This document shows, one piece after another, positions 1 through 9,892 of a DNA stretch of 64,000 bases. A program made the translations under genes and the position numbers. The first letter of the stretch is position 1; each line of letters starts with the position of its first letter. Origin of the DNA: Pseudoflavonifractor sp. An85 (GTDB taxonomy: Bacteria; Bacillota; Clostridia; Oscillospirales; Oscillospiraceae); NCBI RefSeq assembly GCF_002161235.1, contig NZ_NFHE01000006.1, forward strand, positions 51,602 through 115,601, in the 5' to 3' direction. The notes under the pieces are model-generated. The model saw only the letters and a list, made by a program, of their open reading frames with translations. It had not been told where the DNA came from and did no database searches.

Positions 1-919
<919 letters not shown>

Positions 920-920
920 T

Positions 921-1451
921 ATGAAACCAGGCAAATCTGCTCGTAATGTCACCTATCCCGCCTTGCTGGGCGCTGCGTCCATCATCCTTCTGTATGGCTC
1001 GGCCATCTCGCCCACTGGAGCCATTGGCCTGGTGGCCTTGGCGGGGGTGCCCTGCGCAGGTGTGGTCATCGCAGGCGGAACCTCCGCTGGACTCCTGTGT
1101 TGGGCTTCTGTGTCTGTATTGGGACTGTTGCTGGTACCGGATAAATTCTGTGTGCTTCTGTACGCTGCGATGTTCGGCCTGTATCCGGTGGTGAAATCCA
1201 AGGTAGAGGCCTTACGTCGCAAACCCTTGGAGCTGGTTTGCAAACTGGTCTTTTTTAACCTATCCTATACGGTTGTGGTTTGGGTGACCAAGGCTGTGGC
1301 CCTGGATGGGCTTCCTTTGGAGCAGCTGCACCTGGGGCTGGTTTATCTGTTGGGCAATGTGGTATTTTTACTGTATGACTTTGGATTTAGCGGGCTGATT
1401 GCAGCCTATCTCTCCCGCATGGGAAAGGGAAGAAACTGGAGAAAGGGCTGA
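921..1451 (+). CDS. predicted integral membrane protein of unknown function
   Basis: From ATG 921 this encodes 176 residues, mostly hydrophobic, with about five or six predicted membrane segments (for example SIILLYGSAISPTGAIGLVA and LVYLLGNVVFLLYDFGFSGL) and a basic C-terminus. The ATG lies one base after the DnaJ-like stop, with a G-rich ribosome site (GGGGGAT near 905-911). A GTG at 903 in frame would add six residues but overlaps the upstream gene and has no better site. It ends seven bases before yicC. I do not recognise the family. Position suggests co-transcription with the DnaJ-like gene and yicC. Confidence 0.75.
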   Translation: MKPGKSARNVTYPALLGAASIILLYGSAISPTGAIGLVALAGVPCAGVVIAGGTSAGLLCWASVSVLGLLLVPDKFCVLLYAAMFGLYPVVKSKVEALRRKPLELVCKLVFFNLSYTVVVWVTKAVALDGLPLEQLHLGLVYLLGNVVFLLYDFGFSGLIAAYLSRMGKGRNWRKG

Positions 1452-1458
1452 TAGAACC

Positions 1459-2346
1459 ATGGTGAAAAGCATGACCGGATACGGACGTGGAGAGTGTAGC
1501 TACGAAGGCGGCACCTTCACCATCGAAGTACGGTCGGTAAATAACCGTTATTTGGACTGCGGCATTAAGATGCCTCGCAGCTTTATCTTTGCGGAAGATG
1601 CCATGAAAGCGCAGGTGCAGGCATCTATTTCCCGCGGTAAGGTAGATGTGTTTGTCACGCAATCTGCTGTGGCAGAGGATGATACCACCGTAGTGGTCAA
1701 TGAGGCTCTGGCCAAATCCTACATTGAGGCATTGGAACACCTGTACAATCTGGGCGGGGGCCACTGGGTGAAGGGCAATTACTATGCTCCGGATTTGGCC
1801 CGTTTTCCTGACGTGCTGACCGTGGAGAAAAAAGAGCAGGATCAGGAGCAGGTAAAGGCTGGATTGCTGGGTGCTCTGGCTCAGGCCCTAACTGATTTCG
1901 ACTCCATGCGGGTACGGGAAGGTCAACGGCTGGCTCAAGACATTCTGGGCCGCGTGGAGACCATCGAGAATTTGGTTTCCAAGGTGGAGGAGCGTTCTCC
2001 CCAGACTGTGGCAGAATACCGGGTACGTCTGACAGCGAAGATGAACGAGATTCTGCAAAGCACTCAGATTGAAGAGAGCCGTATTCTCACCGAAGCCGCT
2101 ATTTTTGCGGATAAAGTGGCAGTAGACGAAGAGACCGTACGCCTGCGCAGCCACATTGCCCAGTTGCGAGAAATGCTGGAGCAGGGCGGCGCTGTGGGGC
2201 GCAAGCTGGACTTTCTCATTCAGGAGTTCAACCGCGAGGCCAACACCATTGGCTCCAAATGCAATGACATTGAAATTGCCCGTGTGGTGGTGGATATCAA
2301 AGCCGAAATTGAGAAAATCCGTGAACAGGTGCAAAACCTGGAGTAA
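1459..2346 (+). CDS. yicC: YicC/YloC family endoribonuclease
   Basis: The 295-residue protein begins MVKSMTGYGRGE, the hallmark N-terminus of YicC/YloC, and ends with the DUF1732 region (EFNREANTIGSKCNDIEIAR). Family members act in RNA turnover; E. coli YicC has been described as an endoribonuclease. ATG 1459 was chosen because MVKSMTGYG is the family start and GGAGAAAGGG sits just upstream; an in-frame codon 60 bases earlier lies inside the previous gene. It heads the yicC-remA-gmk-rpoZ run, the order found in Bacillus. Length is normal for the family. Confidence 0.95.
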   Translation: MVKSMTGYGRGECSYEGGTFTIEVRSVNNRYLDCGIKMPRSFIFAEDAMKAQVQASISRGKVDVFVTQSAVAEDDTTVVVNEALAKSYIEALEHLYNLGGGHWVKGNYYAPDLARFPDVLTVEKKEQDQEQVKAGLLGALAQALTDFDSMRVREGQRLAQDILGRVETIENLVSKVEERSPQTVAEYRVRLTAKMNEILQSTQIEESRILTEAAIFADKVAVDEETVRLRSHIAQLREMLEQGGAVGRKLDFLIQEFNREANTIGSKCNDIEIARVVVDIKAEIEKIREQVQNLE

Positions 2347-2382
2347 GATTGACAGGCATTGTGTGGTAAGCGAGGTGATGGC

Positions 2383-2652
2383 ATGCAGTTAATCAACATT
2401 GGGTTTGGTAACGTGGTGTCTGCCCGGAGGGTGATTGCCGTGGTCAGCCCAGAGTCTGCTCCCATCAAGCGATTGGGGCAAGAGGCCAGGGACCGTGGTA
2501 TGCTCATTGATGCCAGCTTTGGACGAAAGACAAAATCGGTGCTGATTATGGACAGTGGCCATGTGGTGTGGTCCTCCTTAACGCCGGACGTCTTGGAGCA
2601 GCGCTTCACCACACAGACACAGGAAGATGGGCAGATGGGAGAGGAAGAATGA
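2383..2652 (+). CDS. remA: DUF370/RemA-family DNA-binding regulator
   Basis: The 89-residue protein starts [10 protein letters not shown], the typical RemA/DUF370 start, and contains the conserved [10 protein letters not shown] and [10 protein letters not shown] segments. In Bacillus subtilis RemA is an arginine-rich DNA-binding activator of matrix and osmoprotection genes; the role in clostridia is not settled. ATG 2383 follows a GAGGTG ribosome site. The stop overlaps the gmk start (ATGA at 2649-2652). The acidic tail after about residue 75 is longer than in many homologues. Its place between yicC and gmk is conserved across Firmicutes. Confidence 0.92.
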   Translation: MQLINIGFGNVVSARRVIAVVSPESAPIKRLGQEARDRGMLIDASFGRKTKSVLIMDSGHVVWSSLTPDVLEQRFTTQTQEDGQMGEEE

Positions 2653-3272
2653 TGCGAAAAAAAACAAGAGGAGAGCTGATTGTGCTCTCCGGTCCCTCTG
2701 GGGTCGGAAAGAGCACTGTAATTTCTGAGTTGCTCAGTAGCCGTCGGGACATTCATTTTTCTGTCTCTTTTACCACACGGGAGCCTCGAGTGGGAGAAGA
2801 GAACGGAGTGAATTACAACTTTGTTTCGAGGGAAGAATTTGAACGGATGATCCGGGATGGAGAACTGCTGGAATACGCGGAGTATGTAGGCAACTATTAT
2901 GGTACGTCTCTGAAAATCATTGAGGATTACTTACAGCAGGGAATTGATGTGCTGCTGGACATTGAGGTGCAGGGTGCGGCAAAGGTTCGAGAGAAATGCC
3001 CGGAGGCGGTGCTGATCTTTATCATCCCCCCCTCTCTGGAGGAACTGTCCCGCCGTCTGCGCAACCGCAACACGGACAGCATTGATGTCATTGCTCAGCG
3101 TCTGGAGAAGTCCAGGGCAGAATGCAGAGAGAGTGTGAAGTATGACTACCTGGTGGTCAATGATAACGTGGTCTCTGCTGCTCAGGAGATTTTGGCGATT
3201 CTGGAAGCAGAGCGATGCCGTGTGAAAAAGAGAATTCATCTGGCCGATAGCATCATCGGCGCCCAAGAGTAA
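2649..3272 (+). CDS. gmk: guanylate kinase
   Basis: Guanylate kinase converts GMP and ATP to GDP and ADP in purine nucleotide synthesis. The 207-residue sequence has the P-loop GPSGVGKST near residues 15-23, followed by the GMP-binding core ([20 protein letters not shown]) and the [13 protein letters not shown] motif. Two adjacent ATG codons (2649 and 2652) can serve as start; both lie 4-8 bases after GGGAGAGGAAG. The first overlaps the remA stop, indicating coupling. The longer in-frame extension upstream lies inside remA and is not real. Adjacent rpoZ follows the standard order. Confidence 0.96.
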   Translation: MMRKKTRGELIVLSGPSGVGKSTVISELLSSRRDIHFSVSFTTREPRVGEENGVNYNFVSREEFERMIRDGELLEYAEYVGNYYGTSLKIIEDYLQQGIDVLLDIEVQGAAKVREKCPEAVLIFIIPPSLEELSRRLRNRNTDSIDVIAQRLEKSRAECRESVKYDYLVVNDNVVSAAQEILAILEAERCRVKKRIHLADSIIGAQE

Positions 3273-3299
3273 CCCATCGAAAGGAAAGGATTGAAGATT

Positions 3300-3500
3300 A
3301 TGTTGTTGTATCCCCCCATGAAAGACTTGCTGAAGAATGTACCCAGCCGTTATATGCTGGTAAATGTGGTGGCACATCGTGCCCGCGAGATTTCCAGCGA
3401 GGCAGAAAAGACTGGTGTGCCTCTCAACGATAAGGCTGTCACTCTGGCTGTGCGTGAGGTTGCCAACGGCGAGCTGAAGGTAGAGGAGCCCGAGGAATAA
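3300..3500 (+). CDS. rpoZ: RNA polymerase omega subunit
   Basis: The 66-residue protein is a small omega subunit, helping assembly of RNA polymerase around beta-prime. The conserved segment SRYMLVNVVAHRAREIS and the following DKAVTLAVREVANGEL helix are diagnostic. ATG 3300 lies ten bases after AAGGAAAGGA; a TTG nine bases earlier is too close to that site. It lies directly after gmk as in other Firmicutes. In Bacillus the next gene is coaBC, which is absent here and replaced by a short intergenic hairpin before priA. Confidence 0.94.
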   Translation: MLLYPPMKDLLKNVPSRYMLVNVVAHRAREISSEAEKTGVPLNDKAVTLAVREVANGELKVEEPEE

Positions 3501-3524
3501 GATTCATACAGGATCGCCTGGGCA

Positions 3525-3559
3525 GACAGGGCAAGCGGTTGTACACTGCTTGCCCTGTC
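3525..3559 (+). terminator. rpoZ-priA intergenic hairpin, possible terminator
   Basis: A perfect 12-bp inverted repeat, GACAGGGCAAGC at 3525-3536 and GCTTGCCCTGTC at 3548-3559, with an 11-base loop. No T-run follows, so it may be an RNA processing or stability structure, a weak terminator, or both. It lies where coaBC stands in Bacillus. Confidence 0.5.
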
Positions 3560-3584
3560 GTGGTACAAGGGAGGAGGTGGCGGC

Positions 3585-6059
3585 TTGCCACAAACAGCAA
3601 AAATAGCAGTCGCGGCGGCCGTTTACTCCATTGACCGACCTTTTGATTACCAGATTCCCCAGGAGATGGCGGAACGGGTACAAGTGGGTGTGCGTGTGGC
3701 GGTCCCCTTTGGACGTGGGAACCGGCTCAGCGATGGCATCGTACTGGCATTGGGGCAACAGGAGGATATCACAGGCCTGAAGCCCATTCAAACCGTCTTA
3801 GATCAACAACCTGTGCTGACACAAAGAGCCATTCAGCTGGCCCTTTGGATGCGGGAACGCTACTTTTGCACTGTCTATGAGGCGATTCGGGTGATGTTGC
3901 CTGCTGGCCTCTGGTATTCTCTGAAAGAGAAGTGGAGTATCGCCCCGGGTGTAGACCGCGAGGAACTGTATCGCATTGCCGGAGACCACAAATCTTTCAT
4001 CCATCTGGTCGAAATTCTATACGCCCATGGAGGTACTGCTGAACTGACAGAGATCCAGCAGGGATTCGGCTCTTCCGACCCATGGCCCGCTCTGCGCCAC
4101 TTTGCACAGGCCGGTGCTATTATCCGGCAGGCGGATGGGATTCCAGGGGTCAGAGATAAACTAGAACAGCGAGTCTCTTTGGCCATAGAGCCAGCCGATG
4201 CTTTGGCGCAGGTACAGGGACGTCAAAAGCGGGCCCCACTCCAGTATCAGGTGATCAAGGTGTTGGGGGAGATGGGGGAAGTTTCCGCCAAAGAGTTGTG
4301 CTACTTTACTGGTGCTTCCATGTCCACCCTCCGTTCCCTGGAAAAACAGGGGCTCGTGGCATTGCACAAGCAAGAGGTGTATCGCCGCCCGGTTTCTACC
4401 CAGACAGAACCCACATTTCCCACCCCAGTTGTGCTCAATCTGCAACAGCAGCAGGCTGTGGATGGCCTGTGGGCACTGATGCAGTCTCCCAAACCCTCGG
4501 CCGCTTTGCTCTATGGGGTCACTGGCAGTGGGAAAACCCAAGTATACATCCGTTTGATCCGCATGGCATTGGAGCAGGGAAAGGGTGCCATGGTTTTGGT
4601 GCCCGAAATCTCCCTCACGCCCCAGCTGATGGAGCTGTTCACCTGCCAGTTTGGGCAGCAAGTAGCAATCCTTCATAGCGGTCTCTCCACCGGAGAGCGG
4701 TACGACGAGTGGAAGCGGGTGCGGGACGGGAAAGCCATGGTGGTGGTAGGCACCCGTTCGGCGGTGTTTGCGCCCGTCCAGAATTTGGTGTTGCTGGTGT
4801 TAGACGAGGAGCAGGAACCCACCTATCAGTCGGAACAAAACCCCCGATACCACGCCAGAGATGTGGCCAAGTTCCGTTGCGCCAAGGAAGGTGCGCTGCT
4901 GCTGCTGGGCTCTGCCACCCCTTCGGTAGAAACCATGTACCACGCCCGCAACGGCCCCTATCACTGCTTCACGTTGAACCATCGCTTCAATGAGCGACAG
5001 CTTCCTGCGGTGACCGTGGTGGATATGCGGCAGGAACTGAAAGTCGGACATAACATGGTCATCAGTCGCCCCTTGGAACAGGCGTTACGAGAAACCATCC
5101 AGCGGGGTGAACAGGCCATTCTATTCGTCAACCGGAGAGGCAGCAGTAACTTGGTACTGTGTGGAGAGTGTGGGCAGTCCCCCACATGTCCCAGGTGTTC
5201 GGTACACCTGACTTATCACAAAGCCAACGGACGGCTGATGTGCCACTACTGCGGCTATTCCCAGCCCCTTCCCCAGAGTTGTCCTGAATGTGGTGGAATG
5301 TTCAGCTTTTCCGGCATCGGAACCCAACGGGTAGAGGAAGAACTGCACTGCCTGTTTCCAGACACACAAGTGCTTCGTATGGATACTGATACCGTCACCG
5401 GAACGCAGGGACACAGCAAGCTTCTAGCCCAGTTTCGAGAGGAGAAAATTCCTGTCCTGGTTGGCACCCAAATGGTGGCCAAGGGCCTGGATTTTGAAAA
5501 TGTAACCCTGGTGGGTGCCGTGGCGGCAGACCAGACCCTATACGTGGAGGACTACCGTGGGGGAGAGCGAACCTTTTCTCTCCTCACCCAGGTGGTGGGA
5601 CGAGCTGGACGCGGCGCCAAGCCCGGCCGAGCCATCATCCAGACCTTTACCCCGGAGCATGAGGTCATTCAATGTGCTTCGGTTCAGGATTACGATGGGT
5701 TCTACGAGCAGGAGATTCGCATGCGTCAGTTGCGAGATTATCCGCCCTTTGGTGACTTCTATGTGCTTCATGTCACAGGAGAAGAGGAGCACGAAGTGCT
5801 GGGTGTATGTCTGCGCCTGCGCAAGGTTCTGGAGCAAATTCTCTCCCAGCCCATGTCACCCCCGATTTCCTGTCGGTTGTTAGGCCCTGCTCCTGCGGGT
5901 GTGGTGAAGGTAAACAACCGGTACCGATATCAAATCACCTTACAAACGCAAAATTCCAGGCAAATCCGTGCCTTAGTAGCCCACGTGGTGCGCCAAGCGC
6001 AAACGGATAAGGCCAATCGACGGGTTTGTATTTATGCAGACCAAAATACGCAAGATTAA
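3585..6059 (+). CDS. priA: primosomal protein N' (PriA helicase)
   Basis: PriA is the 3'-5' superfamily 2 helicase that reloads the replisome at stalled forks. The 824 residues show an N-terminal DNA-binding domain, Walker A GVTGSGKT, the DEXH-type LDEEQEP, then the zinc-binding region CGECGQSPTCPRC and CHYCGY...CPECGG (eight paired cysteines), and the helicase C-terminal motif QVVGRAGRG. Start is TTG 3585, placed six bases after a strong GAGGAGGTGG; no ATG fits the family N-terminus (PQTAKIAVAAAVYSIDRPFDY). Downstream def starts 23 bases after the stop. Confidence 0.96.
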   Translation: MPQTAKIAVAAAVYSIDRPFDYQIPQEMAERVQVGVRVAVPFGRGNRLSDGIVLALGQQEDITGLKPIQTVLDQQPVLTQRAIQLALWMRERYFCTVYEAIRVMLPAGLWYSLKEKWSIAPGVDREELYRIAGDHKSFIHLVEILYAHGGTAELTEIQQGFGSSDPWPALRHFAQAGAIIRQADGIPGVRDKLEQRVSLAIEPADALAQVQGRQKRAPLQYQVIKVLGEMGEVSAKELCYFTGASMSTLRSLEKQGLVALHKQEVYRRPVSTQTEPTFPTPVVLNLQQQQAVDGLWALMQSPKPSAALLYGVTGSGKTQVYIRLIRMALEQGKGAMVLVPEISLTPQLMELFTCQFGQQVAILHSGLSTGERYDEWKRVRDGKAMVVVGTRSAVFAPVQNLVLLVLDEEQEPTYQSEQNPRYHARDVAKFRCAKEGALLLLGSATPSVETMYHARNGPYHCFTLNHRFNERQLPAVTVVDMRQELKVGHNMVISRPLEQALRETIQRGEQAILFVNRRGSSNLVLCGECGQSPTCPRCSVHLTYHKANGRLMCHYCGYSQPLPQSCPECGGMFSFSGIGTQRVEEELHCLFPDTQVLRMDTDTVTGTQGHSKLLAQFREEKIPVLVGTQMVAKGLDFENVTLVGAVAADQTLYVEDYRGGERTFSLLTQVVGRAGRGAKPGRAIIQTFTPEHEVIQCASVQDYDGFYEQEIRMRQLRDYPPFGDFYVLHVTGEEEHEVLGVCLRLRKVLEQILSQPMSPPISCRLLGPAPAGVVKVNNRYRYQITLQTQNSRQIRALVAHVVRQAQTDKANRRVCIYADQNTQD

Positions 6060-6082
6060 TTACTTCCAAGGAGGAGACATAT

Positions 6083-6571
6083 ATGTCACTGAGAACGATT
6101 TTGACCCAAGGCGATCCTGCACTGGAGAAAGTTTGTCGCCCGGTGGAGCAGTTTGACCAAAAGCTCCACGATCTGCTGGACGATATGAAAGAGACGCTGA
6201 TTGATTCCAATGGCGTTGGTCTGGCTGCCCCTCAGATCGGCATTTTGCGCCGTGTGGTGGTGGTTATGGACTCTGAAGACAACATGGTGGAACTGGTCAA
6301 CCCCGAGATGATTGCCAGCGACGGAGAGCAGACCGGGCTGGAGGGATGTCTGTCGGTGCCCGGAAAGTACGGTGTGGTGACCCGTCCTGCCACCGCCACG
6401 GTACGGGCTCAGGACCGCAACGGCAATTTCTTTGAGGTCAGCGGTGAGGGCATTGTGGCCCGCTGCTTCTGCCATGAGCTGGAGCACCTGGACGGCCACC
6501 TGTTTGTGGAGCACACCCAGCGTCTGTACACCGTGGAAGAGCTGGAAGCCATGGAGGACGAGGAGGCATGA
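6083..6571 (+). CDS. def: peptide deformylase
   Basis: Peptide deformylase removes the formyl group from the N-terminal methionine of nascent proteins. The 162 residues contain the three family motifs: GVGLAAPQIG, EGCLSVPG (the metal-ligand cysteine) and HELEHLDG (two metal-ligand histidines with the catalytic Glu). ATG 6083 follows AAGGAGGAGACAT. The stop overlaps the fmt start by four bases (ATGA), coupling the deformylase to the enzyme that adds the formyl group to initiator tRNA. Length is typical. Confidence 0.96.
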   Translation: MSLRTILTQGDPALEKVCRPVEQFDQKLHDLLDDMKETLIDSNGVGLAAPQIGILRRVVVVMDSEDNMVELVNPEMIASDGEQTGLEGCLSVPGKYGVVTRPATATVRAQDRNGNFFEVSGEGIVARCFCHELEHLDGHLFVEHTQRLYTVEELEAMEDEEA

Positions 6572-7497
6572 AAATCGTCTTTATGGGCACCCCGGACTTC
6601 GCCGTTCCCTCTCTGCGCAAACTGGTAGAGGGCGGACATCAGGTGTGTGGCGTGTTTACCCAGCCGGACAAACCCAAAAATCGGGGCATGAAGTTGCTTC
6701 CACCTCCTGTGAAGGAGTATGCCTTGTCGGTTGGAATTCCCGTGTTTCAACCCACAACCCTGCGGGACGGCACTGCTTTAGAGCAGCTAAAGGCCCTGGA
6801 GCCCCAGCTGATTGTGGTGGCCGCCTACGGTAAGATACTTCCCGTGGACATTTTGCAGCTGCCCCCACTGGGCTGCATCAACGTCCACTCCTCGTTGCTG
6901 CCCAAGTATCGGGGCGCAGCCCCCATCAACTGGGCTATTCTCAACGGTGAGAAGGAGACTGGCGTCACCATCATGTATATGGCGGAGGGCCTGGACACCG
7001 GCGACATGTTGGCCAGCAGTGCCACCCCCATTGATCTCAACGAATCTGCCCAGCAGCTGCATGACCGACTGGCTCAGATGGGTGCGGATCTACTCCCTCA
7101 AGTCTTAGAGCAGCTGGAGCAAGGCACTGCAGTGGCGGTTCCTCAAGACGACAGCCAGTCCTGCTACGCGCCCATGCTCTCCCGAGAGCTGTCCCCCATG
7201 GATTGGGGACGCCCCGCATTGGAACTGCACAACCAGGTACGGGGCCTAACCCCTTGGCCGGCGGCCACCGCTATGGTGGATGGAGTACGGTGTAAAATCA
7301 TACGCACGGCGTTGGTAGACGAGACCACCTCCAAAACGCCGGGCACCTGCATCAAGGCTGATAAGCGTGGGCTATGGGTAGCCTGCGGACAGGGGACCGT
7401 TCTGGAAATTCTGGATCTGCAGCCCGATGGGAAAAAGGCCATGGCGGCCCACGCCTTCCTGTTGGGACATCCCCTGAAAGAGAACGAAATGATCTGA
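6568..7497 (+). CDS. fmt: methionyl-tRNA formyltransferase
   Basis: The enzyme transfers a formyl group from 10-formyl-tetrahydrofolate to Met-tRNA(fMet). The 309-residue protein has the N-terminal formyltransferase fold beginning MKIVFMGTPDFAVPSL, the loop QPDKPKNRG, and the active-site NVHSSLLPKYRGAAPINWA motif (catalytic Asn and His). The C-terminal OB-like tRNA-binding domain covers about residues 205-309. It overlaps def by four bases and lies 13 bases before rsmB, keeping the Bacillus order def-fmt-rsmB. Confidence 0.96.
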   Translation: MKIVFMGTPDFAVPSLRKLVEGGHQVCGVFTQPDKPKNRGMKLLPPPVKEYALSVGIPVFQPTTLRDGTALEQLKALEPQLIVVAAYGKILPVDILQLPPLGCINVHSSLLPKYRGAAPINWAILNGEKETGVTIMYMAEGLDTGDMLASSATPIDLNESAQQLHDRLAQMGADLLPQVLEQLEQGTAVAVPQDDSQSCYAPMLSRELSPMDWGRPALELHNQVRGLTPWPAATAMVDGVRCKIIRTALVDETTSKTPGTCIKADKRGLWVACGQGTVLEILDLQPDGKKAMAAHAFLLGHPLKENEMI

Positions 7498-7510
7498 GAG
7501 GAGTGAGCCC

Positions 7511-8836
7511 ATGGGTTCTGCCAGAGAAGCGGCAATGCTGACCTTAACGGCTTGTGATCGCCAAGGGGCATGGTCGGAAGGACATTTGAAACGGATATTG
7601 AAAGAACGTGCCCTAGACCGTCGGGATGCCGCTCTGGCCACACGGCTGTGTTTTGGCGTGCTTCAAACCCGGATGACGCTGGATTGGTATCTGGAGCAGC
7701 GTTGCACCGGAGGGTTAAAAAAGCTGGAGCCCAAGGTTTTGTCTATCTTGCGTATCTCTCTGTATCAGATTCTCTACATGGATAAGATTCCCCCCAGTGC
7801 CGCCGTCAACGAAGGGGTGCAGTTGACCAAACAGCACTGCCGCAACCCTCGGGCGGCCGGAATGGTCAATGGTGTGCTACGGGGGATTCTGCGCGATATG
7901 CCGTTGCCTCTTCCCCAGGGACGGGATGACCTGGAAACCTTGTCCCTCCAGACCAGTCACCCACGTTGGCTGGTGGAAGAATTCGCCCAGGAACTGGGTA
8001 TGGATGGAGTGCAGGCATGGCTGAATGCGGACAATGATCAGCCTCCCACCACCGCTCAAGTGAATACCTGTCTGTGCTCGATGGAGCAGGCCATGGCAGA
8101 ATTGGAGCAGGACGGGGTAGAGGTAACCCGGCACCCTTGGTTGACCGGTTGCCTGTTGCTGGCGGGGACCGGAGATCTGGAGCGACTGAGCAGCTATCAG
8201 AAGGGCCACTTCTATATTCAGGATGCGGCGGCACGTCTAGCTGTCACCGCCGCTCAAATCCAACCCGGTCAGCGGGTGTTGGATTGCTGTGCGGCCCCAG
8301 GTGGGAAATCCTTTGCCGCCGGGGTGGATATGAACAATCAGGGTGAGATCATCTCCTGTGACATCCATGTCCACAAAATCAAACTGCTGCAAGCGGGAGC
8401 CAACCGACTGGGCTTGACCATTTTGGAGGCACAGCTGCAAAGCGCCGCTCAGCGCAGGCAGGATTGGGTGGAAGGTTTTGATACGGTTTTGGTGGATGTA
8501 CCCTGCTCTGGGCTGGGCATCATCCGAAAGAAGCCGGATATTCGGTATAAAGACCCCAAACCGTTGGACGGCCTTCCCAAGGTACAGAAGGAGATTGTAG
8601 ACAACTGTGCTGCCTATGTTCGCCCCGGTGGCGTGATGATCTACGCCACGTGTACCCTGAGAGCAAAGGAAAACCAAGATGTGGTGACTTGGTTTTTGAA
8701 GCGTCACCCCGAATTTACTTTGGAGGCATTTGACCTGCCTCATTGGGGCCGCCAGGAAGGTATGATGACCTTCTGGCCTCATATTCATCATACCGATGGG
8801 TTCTTTGTGGCCCGGCTGCGCAAAAAGGAGGCGTAA
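7511..8836 (+). CDS. rsmB: 16S rRNA (cytosine-967-C5)-methyltransferase
   Basis: RsmB (Sun) methylates C967 of 16S rRNA using S-adenosylmethionine. The 441-residue protein has an N-terminal NusB-like RNA-binding domain (about 1-140) and a Rossmann methyltransferase domain. The latter carries the SAM-binding CCAAPGGKS, the motif IV DVPCSGLG and the catalytic-cysteine motif TCTLRAKENQ. ATG 7511 follows GAGAGGAGTGAG. Three bases separate its stop from rlmN, so both rRNA modification genes are probably translated from one message. Confidence 0.94.
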   Translation: MGSAREAAMLTLTACDRQGAWSEGHLKRILKERALDRRDAALATRLCFGVLQTRMTLDWYLEQRCTGGLKKLEPKVLSILRISLYQILYMDKIPPSAAVNEGVQLTKQHCRNPRAAGMVNGVLRGILRDMPLPLPQGRDDLETLSLQTSHPRWLVEEFAQELGMDGVQAWLNADNDQPPTTAQVNTCLCSMEQAMAELEQDGVEVTRHPWLTGCLLLAGTGDLERLSSYQKGHFYIQDAAARLAVTAAQIQPGQRVLDCCAAPGGKSFAAGVDMNNQGEIISCDIHVHKIKLLQAGANRLGLTILEAQLQSAAQRRQDWVEGFDTVLVDVPCSGLGIIRKKPDIRYKDPKPLDGLPKVQKEIVDNCAAYVRPGGVMIYATCTLRAKENQDVVTWFLKRHPEFTLEAFDLPHWGRQEGMMTFWPHIHHTDGFFVARLRKKEA

Positions 8837-8839
8837 ACT

Positions 8840-9892
8840 GTGATTGACATCAAATCCATGCTGCCAGAGGAATTGGGCTCATGGCTCAAAGAGTTGGGCC
8901 AACCCAGCTTCCGTGCCAAGCAGATCTTTCAGTGGCTTCACCGTGGCGTAACCTCCTTTGATGAGATGACCAATCTGCCCAAGAGCTTGCGGGAGACTCT
9001 TCAAGCTCAAAGTTACATTACAGTTCCCATGGTGGAGCGCAAACAGCAATCGGCGCTGGATGGGACCATCAAGTATCTGTGGCGGCTGCGGGATGGCAAC
9101 TGCGTGGAAACCGTTCTCATGCGTTACCAGCACGGAAACACTGTGTGTGTCTCCTGCCAGGTGGGGTGCAACATGGGATGTAAGTTTTGCGCCTCTACAT
9201 TGGGAGGAAAAGTGCGTGATTTGCAGCCCAGCGAAATTCTCGACCAGATTATTTTTACTCAGCTGGACAGTGGAACCGAGATTTCCAACATTGTCATGAT
9301 GGGAATCGGGGAGCCTCTGGACAACTTTGACAACGTCACCCAGTTTCTCCAACTGGTCAACCACCCGGATGGGGTAAACATTGGTATGCGTCACATCTCC
9401 CTGTCCACCTGTGGTCTGGTAAAGAAAATTGACAAATTGGCCCAGTTGGAGTTACAATTAACTTTAAGCGTTTCCCTCCATGCTCCGGACGACGAAACCC
9501 GCTCCCGCCTGATGCCAGTCAACCGGGCTGTGGGTGTGGATCTGCTTATGGAGACCTGCCGTCGTTACTTTGAGAAAACCGGTCGGCGCATCTCCTATGA
9601 GTACGCCATGATTGACGGCGTCAACGACAGTGATGCCCAAGCAGATTTGCTGGTTCATCTGTTAAAAGGCCAGCCTGGACATGTCAATCTAATTCCCCTC
9701 AACCACGTAGAGGAATCGCCGTTGAAGCCCAGCCGACGGGTGCGGCAATTCCAAAAGCGCCTGGAGGCACAGGGCGTTACAGCCACTGTGCGCCGGAAAC
9801 TGGGCGGCGATATCGACGCATCCTGCGGTCAGCTGCGCCGAAAGCAGATGATACAGGATCAGCTCCATCCAGGAAAGGACGAAGCCATATGA
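8840..9892 (+). CDS. rlmN: dual-specificity 23S rRNA/tRNA adenine-C2 methyltransferase
   Basis: RlmN is a radical-SAM enzyme that methylates A2503 of 23S rRNA and A37 of some tRNAs. In the 350-residue protein the [4Fe-4S] ligands are C110, C114 and C117 (GCNMGCKFCAS). The GIGEPLDN motif follows, and the conserved second catalytic cysteine lies in GGDIDASCGQLR near the C-terminus. Start is GTG 8840, preceded by AAAAGGAGG. It overlaps the phosphatase gene prpC by four bases. Length and motif order are normal. Confidence 0.95.
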   Translation: MIDIKSMLPEELGSWLKELGQPSFRAKQIFQWLHRGVTSFDEMTNLPKSLRETLQAQSYITVPMVERKQQSALDGTIKYLWRLRDGNCVETVLMRYQHGNTVCVSCQVGCNMGCKFCASTLGGKVRDLQPSEILDQIIFTQLDSGTEISNIVMMGIGEPLDNFDNVTQFLQLVNHPDGVNIGMRHISLSTCGLVKKIDKLAQLELQLTLSVSLHAPDDETRSRLMPVNRAVGVDLLMETCRRYFEKTGRRISYEYAMIDGVNDSDAQADLLVHLLKGQPGHVNLIPLNHVEESPLKPSRRVRQFQKRLEAQGVTATVRRKLGGDIDASCGQLRRKQMIQDQLHPGKDEAI